Source: JBNNGK01 sp050268245 (GTDB lineage: Bacteria; Pseudomonadota; Gammaproteobacteria; Enterobacterales; Enterobacteriaceae). From it: a stretch of DNA of 64,000 nt. Position numbers and translations under genes: made by a program. This document shows, one piece after another, positions 16,599-26,685 of the stretch. Within the stretch, counting starts at the first letter, position 1, and the number at the start of each line of letters is the position of its first letter. The notes below the pieces were generated by a model that searched no databases, was not told the DNA's origin, and saw nothing but the letters and a program-made list of their open reading frames with translations. The DNA lies in the NCBI RefSeq assembly GCF_050268245.1, contig NZ_JBNNGK010000001.1, positions 310,001 to 374,000 on the forward strand, given 5' to 3'.

Positions 16599-17551
16599 AA
16601 GGTACTCATCCCCGGGCGCAGGCCCTCGACCGGCTGAACCGGATACAGACGGACTTCGAAGGTTTTCAGGTCGAAATCACCGGTCGCACGCGTCGCGCGT
16701 TTGGTAGCGTAATCGCCCAGCGGTGCGATGTAACGCACTTCAGCCTCAATGTTGTTGTCCTTTAATGCCGGCACCCGCAGCGTAACTTTATCCCCCTTGC
16801 GCACATGGGCCAGAATATCTTCACGCAAATTGAACACGAAATACGCATCCGGTATGCGGATCAACGTCAACAAGGGGCTCGACGCATTGAGCAATTCACC
16901 CACTTCGGCCGGGATCGGCCCCACTTCGCCGTCTACCGGCGCTTTCACCTGCAGATCATCGGTCTGGGCTTTCACTTCCAGCAGGTTTTCTTCTGCTGCC
17001 CGCAGCGCCGCCGCATATTTTTGCCGCAGTTCTATTCGATCGCCATTAATCCCTTCATCCAGATTGGCTTTTGCTGCCAATACCTGCTGGTAAGCGGTAT
17101 CACGCGAGCGTCGAGAGCTATCCAGTTCCGACTTAGAGATATAGCCTTTGGCCGCCACGCTCACGTTACGATCGTAATCATGTTGCGCGTTACGCAGTTC
17201 GGCTTGCGCCTGCGCCAGACTGGCACGCAGGCTGCGGATGCTCTCTTCTCGCGTACCGTTGAGCGATTGTTCGAGCTGTGCTTTGGCTTCGTCTCGCGTC
17301 GCTTGCGCTGAGCGCAGTTGCGCCATCAGCTCCGGGCTGTCGAGTTGAATCAACCGTTGCCCAGTTTTAACATCGTCCCCACGCTCCACCAGGCGTTCAA
17401 TGACCCGCCCTTTGGCTTTAGATGCAACGACCACTTCCGGTGCATCCACTTCGCCCTGTAATAATAAATACTGGTTGTGCGCGCGAAATAACACCGCCAT
17501 GGCGATGGCAAACACGACCAGCAACAGGGTAAATAACGTCTTTTTTTTCAT
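16580..17551 (-). CDS. HlyD/YbhG-type membrane fusion protein
   Basis: 323 residues: an N-terminal membrane anchor (about 5-22), a split lipoyl domain (VVVASKAKGRVIERLVERGD ... VKAPVDGEVG), a coiled-coil hairpin of about residues 75-190 rich in Ala, Gln and Arg, and a C-terminal beta-barrel region. It is the periplasmic adaptor of a tripartite pump, likely working with TolC, which is not in the window. It is the first gene of the operon with the two permeases. Confidence 0.88.
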   Translation of the reverse strand: MKKKTLFTLLLVVFAIAMAVLFRAHNQYLLLQGEVDAPEVVVASKAKGRVIERLVERGDDVKTGQRLIQLDSPELMAQLRSAQATRDEAKAQLEQSLNGTREESIRSLRASLAQAQAELRNAQHDYDRNVSVAAKGYISKSELDSSRRSRDTAYQQVLAAKANLDEGINGDRIELRQKYAAALRAAEENLLEVKAQTDDLQVKAPVDGEVGPIPAEVGELLNASSPLLTLIRIPDAYFVFNLREDILAHVRKGDKVTLRVPALKDNNIEAEVRYIAPLGDYATKRATRATGDFDLKTFEVRLYPVQPVEGLRPGMSTLWQWKD

Positions 17552-17891
17552 GCGTCAGGCTCCCTGAACGGTTCACGGCGGGGTAAAAAAATGGTCTATC
17601 CGAAATCCCGCTTCCTGCGTTGGGGCGTAGCACGCTGCGCCCGTCAGTCTCATCATTCACTTCTGTGGGGCAAACACGATTCACCCGCAACGAATTTGGC
17701 AAAATTATTATTGTGTTATTAATCCCGCACCATCTTTATAAATCTCTAGAAAAGCCACTCCTACGCTAAGGATATCACAAGCACAGATATCCCCTTTTAT
17801 AACCGTAATTTGAATTATGCTTTTAACGTTAACGAGCAGATCTCTGCACTCGCCCTTTAAGCGATGAAATTTGGCACAATGGACGAATGAT
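17552..17891. other. Divergent control region between the exporter operon and yhbW
   Basis: About 340 bp without a supported gene, AT-rich in its right half, expected to hold promoters for both directions. No operator was recognised. Confidence 0.5.
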
Positions 17892-18905
17892 ATGACTGAA
17901 AATAAACTGGTACCGCTCTCGGTACTGGATCTCTCACCGATCCCGCAGGGCGCAAAACCACGCGATGCGTTCCACTGTTCTTTAGATTTAGCACAACATG
18001 CTGAAAAGTGGGGTTTCCAACGCTATTGGTTAGCGGAACATCACAATATGACCGGCATCGGCAGCGCAGCAACCTCGGTATTATTGGGTTTTCTCGCCGC
18101 AGGAACACAAACTATCCGCCTCGGTTCCGGTGGTGTGATGCTGCCAAACCATGCCCCCTTAGTGATTGCCGAACAGTTCGGCACGTTGGAATCGCTGTAT
18201 CCTGGCCGTATTGATCTCGGGCTAGGCCGCGCACCCGGCACGGATCAACGCACCATGATGGCGCTGCGTCGCCACCTTTCAAGTGAAGTGGATAATTTCC
18301 CGCGTGACGTGCAGGAGCTGCAACATTACTTTGGCGAACTGCAACCGGGCCAGGCGGTACAAGCCGTACCGGGGCAGGGCCTGCATGTGCCGATTTGGTT
18401 ATTGGGTTCCAGCCTGTACAGCGCCCAGTTGGCAGCCAAGTTGGGGCTACCGTTCGCATTTGCCTCACACTTCGCGCCAGATATGCTGTTCCAAGCGCTG
18501 AAATTGTATCGTGAAAACTATCAACCCTCTGAACGCTGGCCGCAACCGCATGCGATGGTGTGCGTTAACGTGGTGGCGGCCGATAGCGATCGCGATGCAC
18601 GTTTCCTGTTTACCTCCATGCAGCAACAGTTCATCAATCTGCGACGGGGTTCGCCAGGCCCACTGCCCGTACCGGTTGATAACATTCACGCGTTGTGGAC
18701 CGCGGGTGAACAATATGGCGTCGAACACGCGCTCAGTATGTCGATTGTTGGCGATAAAAATACCGTGCGCCACGGTTTACAAGCGCTACTGAAAGAAACT
18801 CACGCCGATGAGATCATGGTCAACGGACAAATTTTTGATCATCAAGCACGGCTCCACTCGTTTGAACTGGTTGCGCAGTTAAAAGACGCGTTACTGACAG
18901 CCTAA
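17892..18905 (+). CDS. yhbW: YhbW, luciferase-like flavin monooxygenase family protein
   Basis: 337 residues, bacterial luciferase-like TIM barrel. Recognised by [13 protein letters not shown] (about 46-58), [19 protein letters not shown] and [17 protein letters not shown], all close to E. coli YhbW. It should bind reduced FMN or F420-like flavin; no physiological substrate is known. The ATG at 17892 (MTENKLVPL) is chosen over one at 17871, which lacks homology. It lies near ubiUV as in E. coli. Confidence 0.92.
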   Translation: MTENKLVPLSVLDLSPIPQGAKPRDAFHCSLDLAQHAEKWGFQRYWLAEHHNMTGIGSAATSVLLGFLAAGTQTIRLGSGGVMLPNHAPLVIAEQFGTLESLYPGRIDLGLGRAPGTDQRTMMALRRHLSSEVDNFPRDVQELQHYFGELQPGQAVQAVPGQGLHVPIWLLGSSLYSAQLAAKLGLPFAFASHFAPDMLFQALKLYRENYQPSERWPQPHAMVCVNVVAADSDRDARFLFTSMQQQFINLRRGSPGPLPVPVDNIHALWTAGEQYGVEHALSMSIVGDKNTVRHGLQALLKETHADEIMVNGQIFDHQARLHSFELVAQLKDALLTA

Positions 18906-18917
18906 CCCTAATGTAAC

Positions 18918-18935
18918 GGGCGCCTTACGGCGCCC
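18918..18935 (+). terminator. Hairpin after yhbW
   Basis: GGGCGCC (18918-18924) pairs with GGCGCCC (18929-18935) around TTAC, 13 bp after the stop. There is no clear T-run, so termination strength is doubtful. Confidence 0.45.
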
Positions 18936-19031
18936 TGATGTCAATGACCATGTGTGAGACTGAGTGCTGACAGGTGCAACATGTCACGCCCCTACGGAGA
19001 AGATAGCTATATCACTTTCGCGTCTCTGATG

Positions 19032-19271
19032 TTATCGCTGGATCAGATAGCGAATGGTTGGCCCATCCTGCTGAATATCCAACACGCTATAGCCATGATT
19101 GCGCGCATCGAGTGGAATAGTGTTGATTGACTGCGGGCAATCGCTAATCACCTCAAGAATCTCACCCGGTTTTAACTGCGGCATTGCCTCTAGCGTTGCC
19201 ACCGCCGGGTAAGGGCATGGCTCACCGAGCATATCTAAGCGGTAATCCGGCACGATCGTTTGCGATTTCAT
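19032..19271 (-). CDS. yedF: YedF, TusA/SirA-family sulfur-carrier-like protein
   Basis: 79 residues, TusA fold. The family motif with the acceptor cysteine is seen as LGEPCPYP near residues 15-22. TusA-family members carry persulfide sulfur; YedF works with the sulfur or selenium transporter YedE, but its acceptor is not established. The start overlaps the yedE stop (ATGA), so the two are translationally linked. Confidence 0.9.
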   Translation of the reverse strand: MKSQTIVPDYRLDMLGEPCPYPAVATLEAMPQLKPGEILEVISDCPQSINTIPLDARNHGYSVLDIQQDGPTIRYLIQR

Positions 19272-20482
19272 GGCACACTCCTCAAATTAACGCCCTGCGC
19301 CTGCGGTTTGGCGCGGAAAAAACGCTTTTCCCACCACAGCATGGCGACAAACGCCAGTGCCAATAGTAGGTAAGTCACCAGCAGGCCGCCCGTCGGGCCA
19401 AACGTATCCAATAAATTGATTTTGTCATAATCTGTCGCCAATGCCGGAGCCAGGTCGTCCCAATAATAAGCCAGCAGTGTCGCCCCCATGATATTGCCTA
19501 GCCCTACCCACCAATAGTGAACTTGGCCTTCAACCGCGCGATACATCCAGCCGGTTTCACACCCGCCTGCTAGCACGATGCCAAAACCAAACAATAATCC
19601 CCCCAATGCCGCGTTAGGCCCCGCCCACATGATCTTGGGTGCCACACCAAGTTGCACATAACTGAAAATGCCGATGGCACTGACAGCCATACCCAAGATA
19701 ATCGCTTTAGCCATATGAGTTCTACCGGTGATCCACAGATCACGAAACGCCGAGGTAAAGCAAATCTGCGCGCGTTCAATCAGCAGGCCAAATCCGATGC
19801 CAAACAGCATGGCGATCCCCAATTTAGGTGCATCGAACAGCGTCCACAGTGACCATACCAACGCCAACAGAAATATCACCATACCGAGTCGAAAACGCCG
19901 ACGCACCTGCTGCGGTTTTTGCGTCAATGGCGCAGCCGACTGCACTTTCTGTAACGTCACCGGAATGCGAAACAGCGGCAATAACGTGAACTTGGCACCA
20001 AAATATGAACCTACGGCGGTAGCAAGCGCAAAGAACCAGGCATGTAGCGAGAACTGAGGAATACCGGTAAAGAAAGCCGCAAGGTTGCAGCCCATCGCCA
20101 ACCGTGCACCGAAACCCGCGATAATGCCCCCCAACAGTGCTTGAAAAATACGCATACGATACTGGGGCATACGCAGTTTGATATTGTTTGCCCACAGTGC
20201 GGCGGCAATACACCCGGCAAACATCCCGATAATCATTCGCCCATCGATGCGTTCTAACGGTGTCCCTTCAAGACCAATCACTTTGAAGTAACCCCACTGT
20301 TCAGGGTGAAAACCGAACCATTGCAATACATGCCCACCCCAGCGGGTAAATTCGCCGGTCACGGCCCAGAAAGTCCCGGTCAAACCAAAGTAATAAGTCG
20401 AAAGGATCCCCGCCGCAATCACCGCCGGTAACGGCGCCCAAAAGCGCACCAGGTATTGAGATTTGAAATACTGCCAACTCAT
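19268..20482 (-). CDS. yedE: YedE, thiosulfate/selenium-type membrane transporter
   Basis: 404 residues with about ten hydrophobic segments, in the YeeE/YedE (TsuA-related) family. Conserved cysteine-containing pore motifs are seen: ARLAMGCNLAAFFTG and LAGGCETGWMYRA. TsuA imports thiosulfate; YedE is linked to sulfur or selenium supply. It is the first gene of yedEF. E. coli has this pair elsewhere, so its position between yhbW and deaD is different here. Confidence 0.9.
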   Translation of the reverse strand: MSWQYFKSQYLVRFWAPLPAVIAAGILSTYYFGLTGTFWAVTGEFTRWGGHVLQWFGFHPEQWGYFKVIGLEGTPLERIDGRMIIGMFAGCIAAALWANNIKLRMPQYRMRIFQALLGGIIAGFGARLAMGCNLAAFFTGIPQFSLHAWFFALATAVGSYFGAKFTLLPLFRIPVTLQKVQSAAPLTQKPQQVRRRFRLGMVIFLLALVWSLWTLFDAPKLGIAMLFGIGFGLLIERAQICFTSAFRDLWITGRTHMAKAIILGMAVSAIGIFSYVQLGVAPKIMWAGPNAALGGLLFGFGIVLAGGCETGWMYRAVEGQVHYWWVGLGNIMGATLLAYYWDDLAPALATDYDKINLLDTFGPTGGLLVTYLLLALAFVAMLWWEKRFFRAKPQAQGVNLRSVP

Positions 20483-20564
20483 GGCATCTCCTATGCATCA
20501 CATCCGTGAATAAAAACCCGGTAAATAATACGCCATTAGTTTCGATTAACAGCAATTTCAGGCA

Positions 20565-20594
20565 TAAAAAAACCAGCCCGAAGGCTGGTTTTTA
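20565..20594 (-). terminator. Terminator after deaD
   Basis: AACCAGCC (20571-20578) pairs with GGCTGGTT (20583-20590). On the minus strand the hairpin is followed by a T-run (the A-run at 20565-20571). Confidence 0.9.
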
Positions 20595-20627
20595 GCATGA
20601 TTCACCGTATCACGGCTAAATCAGGAT

Positions 20628-22562
20628 TTATGCATCACCAAAACGGCGGCGTGGTGTCGCAGGTGCAGCATCGTCACGACGCGGTGCGCGGTCACGATTA
20701 AAGTTACCACCGCCACGGCGCTCGCCACCGGCAGCGTTACCGCCTTCACGACGTTCACCGAAAGAGCGACGTGGTGCACCAGCACCTTCACGGCGTTCGC
20801 CATTGAATGGACGGCCGTTGCCACGACGTTCGCCACCGGCATTACCGCCTTCACGACGCTCACGGCGTTCATGCGGCTGAGCGTCACCCAGCAGTTGCAT
20901 GTTCATCGGTTTGTTCAGAATGCGGGTACGCGTGAAGTGATTCAGGATCTCGCCCGGCATACCTTTTGGCAACTCGATAGTGGAGTGAGAGCCAAACAGT
21001 TTGATGTTACCAATGTAACGGCTGCTGATGTCACCTTCGTTAGCGATAGCACCCACGATGTGGCGTACTTCAACACCGTCATCACGGCCCACTTCAATGC
21101 GGTACAGCTGCATCTCGCCCACATCACGACGTTCGCGACGTGCTGGACGATCGCCGCCGTCACGGTTGTCACGACGACGGTCGCCACCGCGATCGTCACG
21201 ATCGTTGAATTCACGACGCTGACGCGGTTTGAATACCGGATCGGGTGGCAGAATCAGTGGACGTTCGCCCTGCGCCATCTTCAGCAGTGCGGCGGCCAGC
21301 GTTTCGATATCCAGTTCTTCTTCCGGCTGCAGTTTAGCCAGCAGAGCACGGTACATGTCCAGATCGCTGCTTTCCAGCTGTTGCTGTACTTTCGCGGCAA
21401 ATTTGGCCAGACGACGTTGACCCAACAGTTCAGCATTTGGCAACTCAACTTCAGGAATGGTCAACTTCATGGTGCGTTCAATGTTGCGCAGCAGGCGGCG
21501 TTCGCGGTTTTCCACAAACAGCAACGCGCGGCCAGCACGGCCAGCACGACCAGTACGGCCAATACGGTGAACGTAAGATTCTGAATCCATTGGGATATCG
21601 TAGTTTACTACCAGGCTGATACGCTCAACGTCAAGGCCGCGAGCCGCAACGTCGGTGGCAATCAGGATATCCAGACGACCGTCTTTCAGACGCTCCAGCG
21701 TCTGCTCACGCAGTGCCTGGTTCATGTCGCCGTTCAATGCAGCGCTGCTGTAACCACTGCGCTCCAACGCTTCAGCCACTTCCAGCGTAGCGTTTTTGGT
21801 ACGCACAAAGATGATTGCAGCATCAAAGTCTTCGGCTTCCAGGAAACGCACCAGCGCTTCATTCTTACGCATGCCCTGTGCAGTCCAGTAGCTCTGGCTG
21901 ATATCAGGACGGGTAGTAATGCTGGATTGAATACGCACTTCCTGCGGCTCTTTCATAAAGCGGCGGGTAATGCGACGAATCGCTTCCGGCATCGTGGCAG
22001 AGAACAGTGCGGTCTGATGTTCAGCCGGGATTTCTGCCATGATCGTTTCTACGTCTTCGATAAAGCCCATGCGCAGCATTTCGTCGGCTTCATCCAGCAC
22101 CAGACCGCTCAGGTTAGAGAGGTTCAGGGTGCCGCGTTTCAGGTGGTCCAGCAAACGGCCCGGGGTACCCACTACGATTTGTGGGCCCTGACGCAGGGCA
22201 CGCAGCTGTACGTCGTAACGTTGGCCACCGTAAAGGGCAACAACGTTAACGCCAGTCATATGTTTAGAGAAATCAGTCATCGCTTCAGCAACCTGAACCG
22301 CCAATTCGCGGGTCGGTGCCAGCACCAAAATCTGTGGTGCCTTCAAGGAAGCGTCGAGGTTATGCAGCAGTGGCAGCGAGAACGCTGCAGTTTTACCACT
22401 GCCGGTTTGTGCCATACCCAGCACATCGCGACCGTTCAACAGGTGAGGAATACACTCTGCCTGGATCGGTGACGGTTTTTCGTAGCCCAGATCGGTCAGG
22501 GCAGAAATGATAGGAGCAGACAGCCCCAGGTCAGCAAAAGAGGTTTCAAGCTCAGTAGTCAT
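20628..22562 (-). CDS. deaD: DeaD (CsdA), cold-shock DEAD-box RNA helicase
   Basis: 644 residues. Helicase motifs are present in order: Q motif with [13 protein letters not shown] (Walker A), PTRELA, DEAD (LDEADEML), SAT, and HRIGRTGR. An RNA-binding DbpA-like domain follows ([20 protein letters not shown]), then a basic C-terminal tail of repeated GERREGG units. It unwinds RNA in ribosome assembly and mRNA decay at low temperature. The ATG at 22562 ([14 protein letters not shown]) is chosen; it overlaps yrbN. Upstream order nlpI-yrbN-deaD is as in E. coli. Confidence 0.97.
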   Translation of the reverse strand: MTTELETSFADLGLSAPIISALTDLGYEKPSPIQAECIPHLLNGRDVLGMAQTGSGKTAAFSLPLLHNLDASLKAPQILVLAPTRELAVQVAEAMTDFSKHMTGVNVVALYGGQRYDVQLRALRQGPQIVVGTPGRLLDHLKRGTLNLSNLSGLVLDEADEMLRMGFIEDVETIMAEIPAEHQTALFSATMPEAIRRITRRFMKEPQEVRIQSSITTRPDISQSYWTAQGMRKNEALVRFLEAEDFDAAIIFVRTKNATLEVAEALERSGYSSAALNGDMNQALREQTLERLKDGRLDILIATDVAARGLDVERISLVVNYDIPMDSESYVHRIGRTGRAGRAGRALLFVENRERRLLRNIERTMKLTIPEVELPNAELLGQRRLAKFAAKVQQQLESSDLDMYRALLAKLQPEEELDIETLAAALLKMAQGERPLILPPDPVFKPRQRREFNDRDDRGGDRRRDNRDGGDRPARRERRDVGEMQLYRIEVGRDDGVEVRHIVGAIANEGDISSRYIGNIKLFGSHSTIELPKGMPGEILNHFTRTRILNKPMNMQLLGDAQPHERRERREGGNAGGERRGNGRPFNGERREGAGAPRRSFGERREGGNAAGGERRGGGNFNRDRAPRRDDAAPATPRRRFGDA

Positions 22563-22632
22563 GTACACGTGCCTCATTAATAATGGCAGCCAGTCTACAT
22601 AACTCGTCGAGAAAATTTTCAGTCATTTTCAT
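22552..22632 (-). CDS. yrbN: YrbN, 26-residue small protein upstream of deaD
   Basis: A 26-codon frame starting [17 protein letters not shown], from ATG 22632 to TGA 22552-22554, overlapping the deaD start by 11 bp. It matches the position and sequence character ([10 protein letters not shown]) of the small protein YrbN known in E. coli between nlpI and deaD. The overlap suggests translational coupling with the helicase. No obvious Shine-Dalgarno precedes it. Function unknown. Confidence 0.85.
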   Translation of the reverse strand: MKMTENFLDELCRLAAIINEARVHDY

Positions 22633-22673
22633 TGAAAAGTGTGAACCGGCTCAAATTAGATTATAAAACGAAC

Positions 22674-22698
22674 AAAAAAGCCCTCACCCGTGAAGGCG
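22674..22698 (-). terminator. Terminator-like hairpin between nlpI and yrbN
   Basis: On the minus strand GCCTTCA, loop, TGAGGGC is followed by TTTTTTG. It could separate nlpI from deaD transcription or act as a partial terminator. Confidence 0.6.
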
Positions 22699-22732
22699 AT
22701 AGCTATGGCATATGCCAAGGTCTATCAGGCTG

Positions 22733-22860
22733 ATTACCCTTCATCTTTCACGCTGCTGCCGTGTTGGCTGCTCTCCCTCACCCTCGTCACTTAGTTCACT
22801 AAGCTCCCAGGGATGCGTTCGATTGCCAACTTGCCGCAACGCGAAACCTTTTGGGTATAG
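22733..22860. repeat. ERIC element
   Basis: About 128 bp with the landmarks of the enterobacterial repetitive intergenic consensus: terminal TACCC/GGGTA, a central inverted repeat containing GTCACTTAGTTCACTAAGCT, and CCCAGGGAT. The length matches the usual 127 bp. It ends 11 bp after the nlpI stop, in the nlpI-yrbN spacer. Confidence 0.85.
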
Positions 22861-22871
22861 GTGTTCGTCAG

Positions 22872-23756
22872 CTATTGCTGGTCCGATTCCGATAGGTCGT
22901 CTTGTTCTTGGCCCAAAAGTGCCAATTCCAACAATGCATAGCGGTGCTCAACAAAGTTATGAACGTTGTTAGCCACCGTCAGTTTGAACAGCGCCGAAGC
23001 GGTGCTCTTGTCCCCCAGACTCAGGTAATGTTTACCCAAATAGAAGTCAGTTTCACTGAGATGCTCAGCGAGCGAAGTGTTATCCGTTGCATCTGCCTTG
23101 AGGCTTTCCATCAGCGTTTTTTCGCTGATCTTACCTAGGTAGAATTCGACAATTTTCCATCCCCATTGCCCTCTGTCCGCTTTGTCATAACGCTGCTGGA
23201 GCGCTACGTCAGCTTTCTTGGAATCGATCTCTCTTTCCACAAGATAAAGCCACAATGAACGGAAGGGATCATTTGGGTCGTCTTGATAAAACGCCTGCAG
23301 ATCATCCTGCGCCAACGGGAAGCGGCCGCCATAATACAGTGCGATGCCCCGGTTTAAACGCGCGTAATTGTAAGTTGGATCAAGCTCTAGTACAGAATCA
23401 AACGCTTCATAGGCAGCATCAAAATTGCCTGCCTGCGTTAAGTAAATGCCCAGGTAGTTGAAAACTTCTGGCATATCAGGACGTATCGCCAGCGCTTGCG
23501 AAAAATCATTGCGCGCCAGTGCACGTAACCCAAGGCTATCATACAGCACACCGCGCTCATATAAAAGCTGCGCACGCTCATCGTCCGTCAGTGCCCGGCT
23601 GGCAAGTATTTGTTCCATGCGCGCCAGGATCACTTCCTGCTGCAGCGTCGGCTGCAACGGAATAGCCAAAACGTCATCATTACGCCAATCATTGTTGCTG
23701 CATCCTGCCAGCATGAGTGCTGTCGCAACGTAACACCAGCGTAAGAAAGGTTTCAT
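22872..23756 (-). CDS. nlpI: NlpI, outer-membrane lipoprotein with TPR repeats
   Basis: 294 residues, the E. coli length. Signal peptide with lipobox LAGC (Cys19), then TPR repeats from about residue 60 ([58 protein letters not shown]). NlpI scaffolds peptidoglycan hydrolases and delivers MepS to the protease Prc. The ATG at 23756 is chosen because the signal peptide starts there; a longer frame to 23855 runs into the pnp spacer. It lies downstream of pnp as in E. coli. Confidence 0.96.
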   Translation of the reverse strand: MKPFLRWCYVATALMLAGCSNNDWRNDDVLAIPLQPTLQQEVILARMEQILASRALTDDERAQLLYERGVLYDSLGLRALARNDFSQALAIRPDMPEVFNYLGIYLTQAGNFDAAYEAFDSVLELDPTYNYARLNRGIALYYGGRFPLAQDDLQAFYQDDPNDPFRSLWLYLVEREIDSKKADVALQQRYDKADRGQWGWKIVEFYLGKISEKTLMESLKADATDNTSLAEHLSETDFYLGKHYLSLGDKSTASALFKLTVANNVHNFVEHRYALLELALLGQEQDDLSESDQQ

Positions 23757-23884
23757 TTCCCACTCCCGAAGACAAACATTGGATGAACGTCCTGTCCCCC
23801 GCTGCTCAAAACGCGAGTTTCCTATCCGCGCGATACGAACAGCTCCCAACCTCAAGGCGGGGAGCTGTAAAAACTGCTTTACAG

Positions 23885-26005
23885 TTATTCTGCTTCAGGT
23901 GCAGCAGGCGCATCCGTTTCAGGTGCGGTGGCTTCTTTGATGCTCAGGCGCACACGGCCCTGACGATCAACTTCCAACACCTTGACGGGAACTTCCTGAC
24001 CCATCTGCAGATAGTCAGTCACTTTCTCAACGCGCTTGTCAGCAATTTGCGAAATATGAACCAGACCTTCTTTACCGCCGCCGATAGCCACGAAGGCACC
24101 GAAGTCAACGATACGGGTTACTTTACCCTGATAGATACGACCTACTTCGATTTCAGCGGTAATTTCTTCGATACGACGGATAGCATACTTGGCTTTATCA
24201 CCGTCGGTCGCAGCAATTTTCACTGTACCATCATCTTCGATTTCGATGGTAGTACCTGTTTCTTCAGTCAACGCACGGATGACTGAACCGCCTTTACCGA
24301 TAACATCTTTGATCTTATCTGGGCTGATCTTGATGGTATGAATACGTGGTGCAAATTCGGAGATATCGCCACGCGGAGTGCTGATAGCTTGCTCCATCAC
24401 GCTCAGGATGTGCAGACGCGCACCCTTGGCCTGATTCAGTGCTACCTGCATGATTTCGCGGGTGATACCTTCAATTTTAATGTCCATTTGCAGCGCGGTG
24501 ATGCCATCACGGCTACCCGCCACTTTGAAGTCCATGTCGCCCAGATGATCTTCGTCACCCAGAATGTCGGACAGAACGACAAAGTTATCCTGCTCTTTCA
24601 CCAAGCCCATCGCGATACCGGCAACGGCTGCCTTGATAGGCACACCTGCGTCCATCAATGCCAAAGAGGCACCACACACCGACGCCATAGATGAAGAACC
24701 GTTAGATTCGGTGATTTCAGACACCACACGTACCGTGTACGGGAAATCTTCTGGTTTAGGCATCATAGCCAATACGCCGCGTTTCGCTAGGCGACCGTGA
24801 CCAATTTCACGACGTTTAGGCGAACCAACCATACCGGTTTCACCGACGGAGTATGGAGGGAAGTTGTAGTGGAACAGGAAGCTGTCGGTTTTTTCACCCA
24901 TCAGCTCATCCAGGTTCTGTGCATCACGCGCCGTACCCAGCGTGGCCGTAACCAGTGCCTGAGTTTCACCACGGGTGAACAGGGCGGAACCATGGGTACG
25001 CGGCAGCACACCGGTACGCACGTCCAGACCACGGATCATGTCTTTTTCGCGGCCATCGATACGTGGCTCACCACGCAGTACGCGGCTACGCACAACGTTC
25101 TTCTCAACGTTACCCAAGATGTCTTGAATTTCGCTGGCGTCCAGGGTTTCGTCCTGTGCCAACAATGCAGCAGTAACGTCTTCTTTGATTGCATCAACCT
25201 GGGTGTAGCGTTCTTGCTTCTCGGTGATGTGGTAAGCATCGCCCAGACGGCTTTCGGCCAGCTCTGCTACGCGTGCGTGCAGCGCTTCGTTGACCGCAGG
25301 TGCCTGCCAATCCCACTTCGGCTTGCCCGCTTCAGCAACCAGAGAGTTGATGTTTTCGATAACAACTTGCTGTTGTTCGTGACCGAACACCACTGCGCCC
25401 AGCATTTGGTCTTCGCTCAGCACGTCGGCTTCGGATTCAACCATCAGTACCGCGCCAGCCGTACCGGCAACTACCAGATCCAGGCTGCTTTCTTTCAGCT
25501 CATCGGTGGTTGGGTTCAGGACGTATTGGTTGTTGATGTAACCAACGCGCGCAGAACCGATCGGGCCATTGAACGGAATACCGGACAGGCTCAGTGCAGC
25601 AGATGCACCGATCATGGCGACGATATCAGGGTTAACCTGTGGGTTTACAGAAACCACGGTGGCAATAACCTGCACTTCGTTCAGGAAGTTGTCCGGGAAC
25701 AGAGGGCGGATTGGGCGGTCAATCAGACGGGAAGTGAGCGTTTCACCCTCGCTTGGGCGGCCTTCACGACGGAAGAAGCTGCCTGGGATACGACCTGCAG
25801 CGTAGGTACGCTCTTGATAGTTAACAGTCAGCGGGAAGAAGCTTTGGCCTGGCTTGGCTTTCTTCTGGCCCACAACGGTCACGAATACGGCAGTGTCATC
25901 CATGCTAACCATAACGGCAGCAGTGGCCTGACGCGCCATCATACCGGTCTCAATGGTGACGGTATGCTGGCCATACTGGAACTTACGGATAATCGGTGTC
26001 AGCAA
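23885..26005 (-). CDS. pnp: Polynucleotide phosphorylase
   Basis: 706 residues (E. coli 711). 3'-5' phosphorolytic exoribonuclease and degradosome subunit. Two RNase PH-like cores surround an alpha-helical domain; KH ([15 protein letters not shown]) and S1 ([20 protein letters not shown]) domains lie at the C-terminus. The initiation codon is TTG at 26005, preceded by AAGGA, as in E. coli. The long leader holds an RNase III-type stem used for autoregulation in E. coli. Confidence 0.98.
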   Translation of the reverse strand: MLTPIIRKFQYGQHTVTIETGMMARQATAAVMVSMDDTAVFVTVVGQKKAKPGQSFFPLTVNYQERTYAAGRIPGSFFRREGRPSEGETLTSRLIDRPIRPLFPDNFLNEVQVIATVVSVNPQVNPDIVAMIGASAALSLSGIPFNGPIGSARVGYINNQYVLNPTTDELKESSLDLVVAGTAGAVLMVESEADVLSEDQMLGAVVFGHEQQQVVIENINSLVAEAGKPKWDWQAPAVNEALHARVAELAESRLGDAYHITEKQERYTQVDAIKEDVTAALLAQDETLDASEIQDILGNVEKNVVRSRVLRGEPRIDGREKDMIRGLDVRTGVLPRTHGSALFTRGETQALVTATLGTARDAQNLDELMGEKTDSFLFHYNFPPYSVGETGMVGSPKRREIGHGRLAKRGVLAMMPKPEDFPYTVRVVSEITESNGSSSMASVCGASLALMDAGVPIKAAVAGIAMGLVKEQDNFVVLSDILGDEDHLGDMDFKVAGSRDGITALQMDIKIEGITREIMQVALNQAKGARLHILSVMEQAISTPRGDISEFAPRIHTIKISPDKIKDVIGKGGSVIRALTEETGTTIEIEDDGTVKIAATDGDKAKYAIRRIEEITAEIEVGRIYQGKVTRIVDFGAFVAIGGGKEGLVHISQIADKRVEKVTDYLQMGQEVPVKVLEVDRQGRVRLSIKEATAPETDAPAAPEAE

Positions 26006-26086
26006 AATTTTTTCCTTAGATTAGGCGCGCAATCGTATTGACGACTCGACACGCCTGGAGCTCTACTTGCCTTCTCACTACATCCT

Positions 26087-26144
26087 CGCGACTAATGACA
26101 ATCTTTATCTCATTCGTAAGATAAAGCCTCTCATTAGCCGCGCG
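26087..26144 (-). promoter_or_regulatory. Long stem in the pnp leader (RNase III-type autoregulatory hairpin)
   Basis: Complementary blocks CTAATGA/TCATTAG (26092-26098/26131-26137), CTTTATCT/AGATAAAG (26103-26110/26119-26126) and flanking CGCG form a long imperfect hairpin about 80 nt before the pnp start. In E. coli the equivalent stem is cut by RNase III and then used by PNPase to repress itself. Confidence 0.75.
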
Positions 26145-26218
26145 AACCTCTGTAACGGAAGATCCTGTTTAGAAACATCAGCAATACATTAACCTGATTT
26201 GCTTATGCTTCCTAGAAG

Positions 26219-26246
26219 AAAGGGGCCAAAATAGGCCCCTTTCCAC
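26219..26246 (-). terminator. Terminator after rpsO
   Basis: On the minus strand AAAGGGGCC pairs with GGCCCCTTT across a short loop and is followed by CTT. In E. coli an attenuating terminator separates rpsO and pnp. Confidence 0.8.
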
Positions 26247-26260
26247 TGAAACTCGCTAGA

Positions 26261-26530
26261 TTAGCGACGCAGACCCAGACGCTCGATCAGGCTGGTGTAA
26301 CGTGCTACATCTTTACGCTTCAGGTAGTCCAGCAGCTTACGACGCTGAGAAACCATACGCAGCAGACCACGACGGCTGTGGTGATCTTTTTTGTGCTCTG
26401 AGAAGTGGCCTTGCAGATGGTTGATCTGCGCAGTCAACAGGGCAACCTGAACTTCGGTAGAACCGCTGTCGTTAGTACCACGACCGAAATCAGCTACGAT
26501 TTGAGCTTTAGCTTCAACACTTAGAGACAT
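26261..26530 (-). CDS. rpsO: 30S ribosomal protein S15
   Basis: 89 residues, the usual length. Typical S15 sequence: [19 protein letters not shown] and the C-terminal LIERLGLRR. Primary binder of the central 16S rRNA domain. The ATG at 26530 gives the family N-terminus MSLSVEA; a TTG or ATG two codons upstream is not needed. It precedes pnp as in other enterobacteria. Confidence 0.98.
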   Translation of the reverse strand: MSLSVEAKAQIVADFGRGTNDSGSTEVQVALLTAQINHLQGHFSEHKKDHHSRRGLLRMVSQRRKLLDYLKRKDVARYTSLIERLGLRR

Positions 26531-26685
26531 TGTCATACTCCAAATTATAAACTTTAAATACAGGCGCCGATCTCTAATTCAGCAACCCAATAATAAGCAA
26601 TGACCCTCAATTGAGAGTCATTGCCTAGGCTGGACTATTCTACTCTTAGCGTAGAACAATCGCAAGGTGAGTCGTTTTTGGCCAG

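Noticed and set aside
20871..21584. 237-codon plus-strand frame across deaD
   Set aside because: Antisense to conserved helicase motifs, with low-complexity Thr/Val/Phe composition.
24797..26041. 414-codon plus-strand open frame across pnp
   Set aside because: It is antisense to the highly conserved pnp gene and has no recognisable domain or ribosome site; such frames arise from codon bias.
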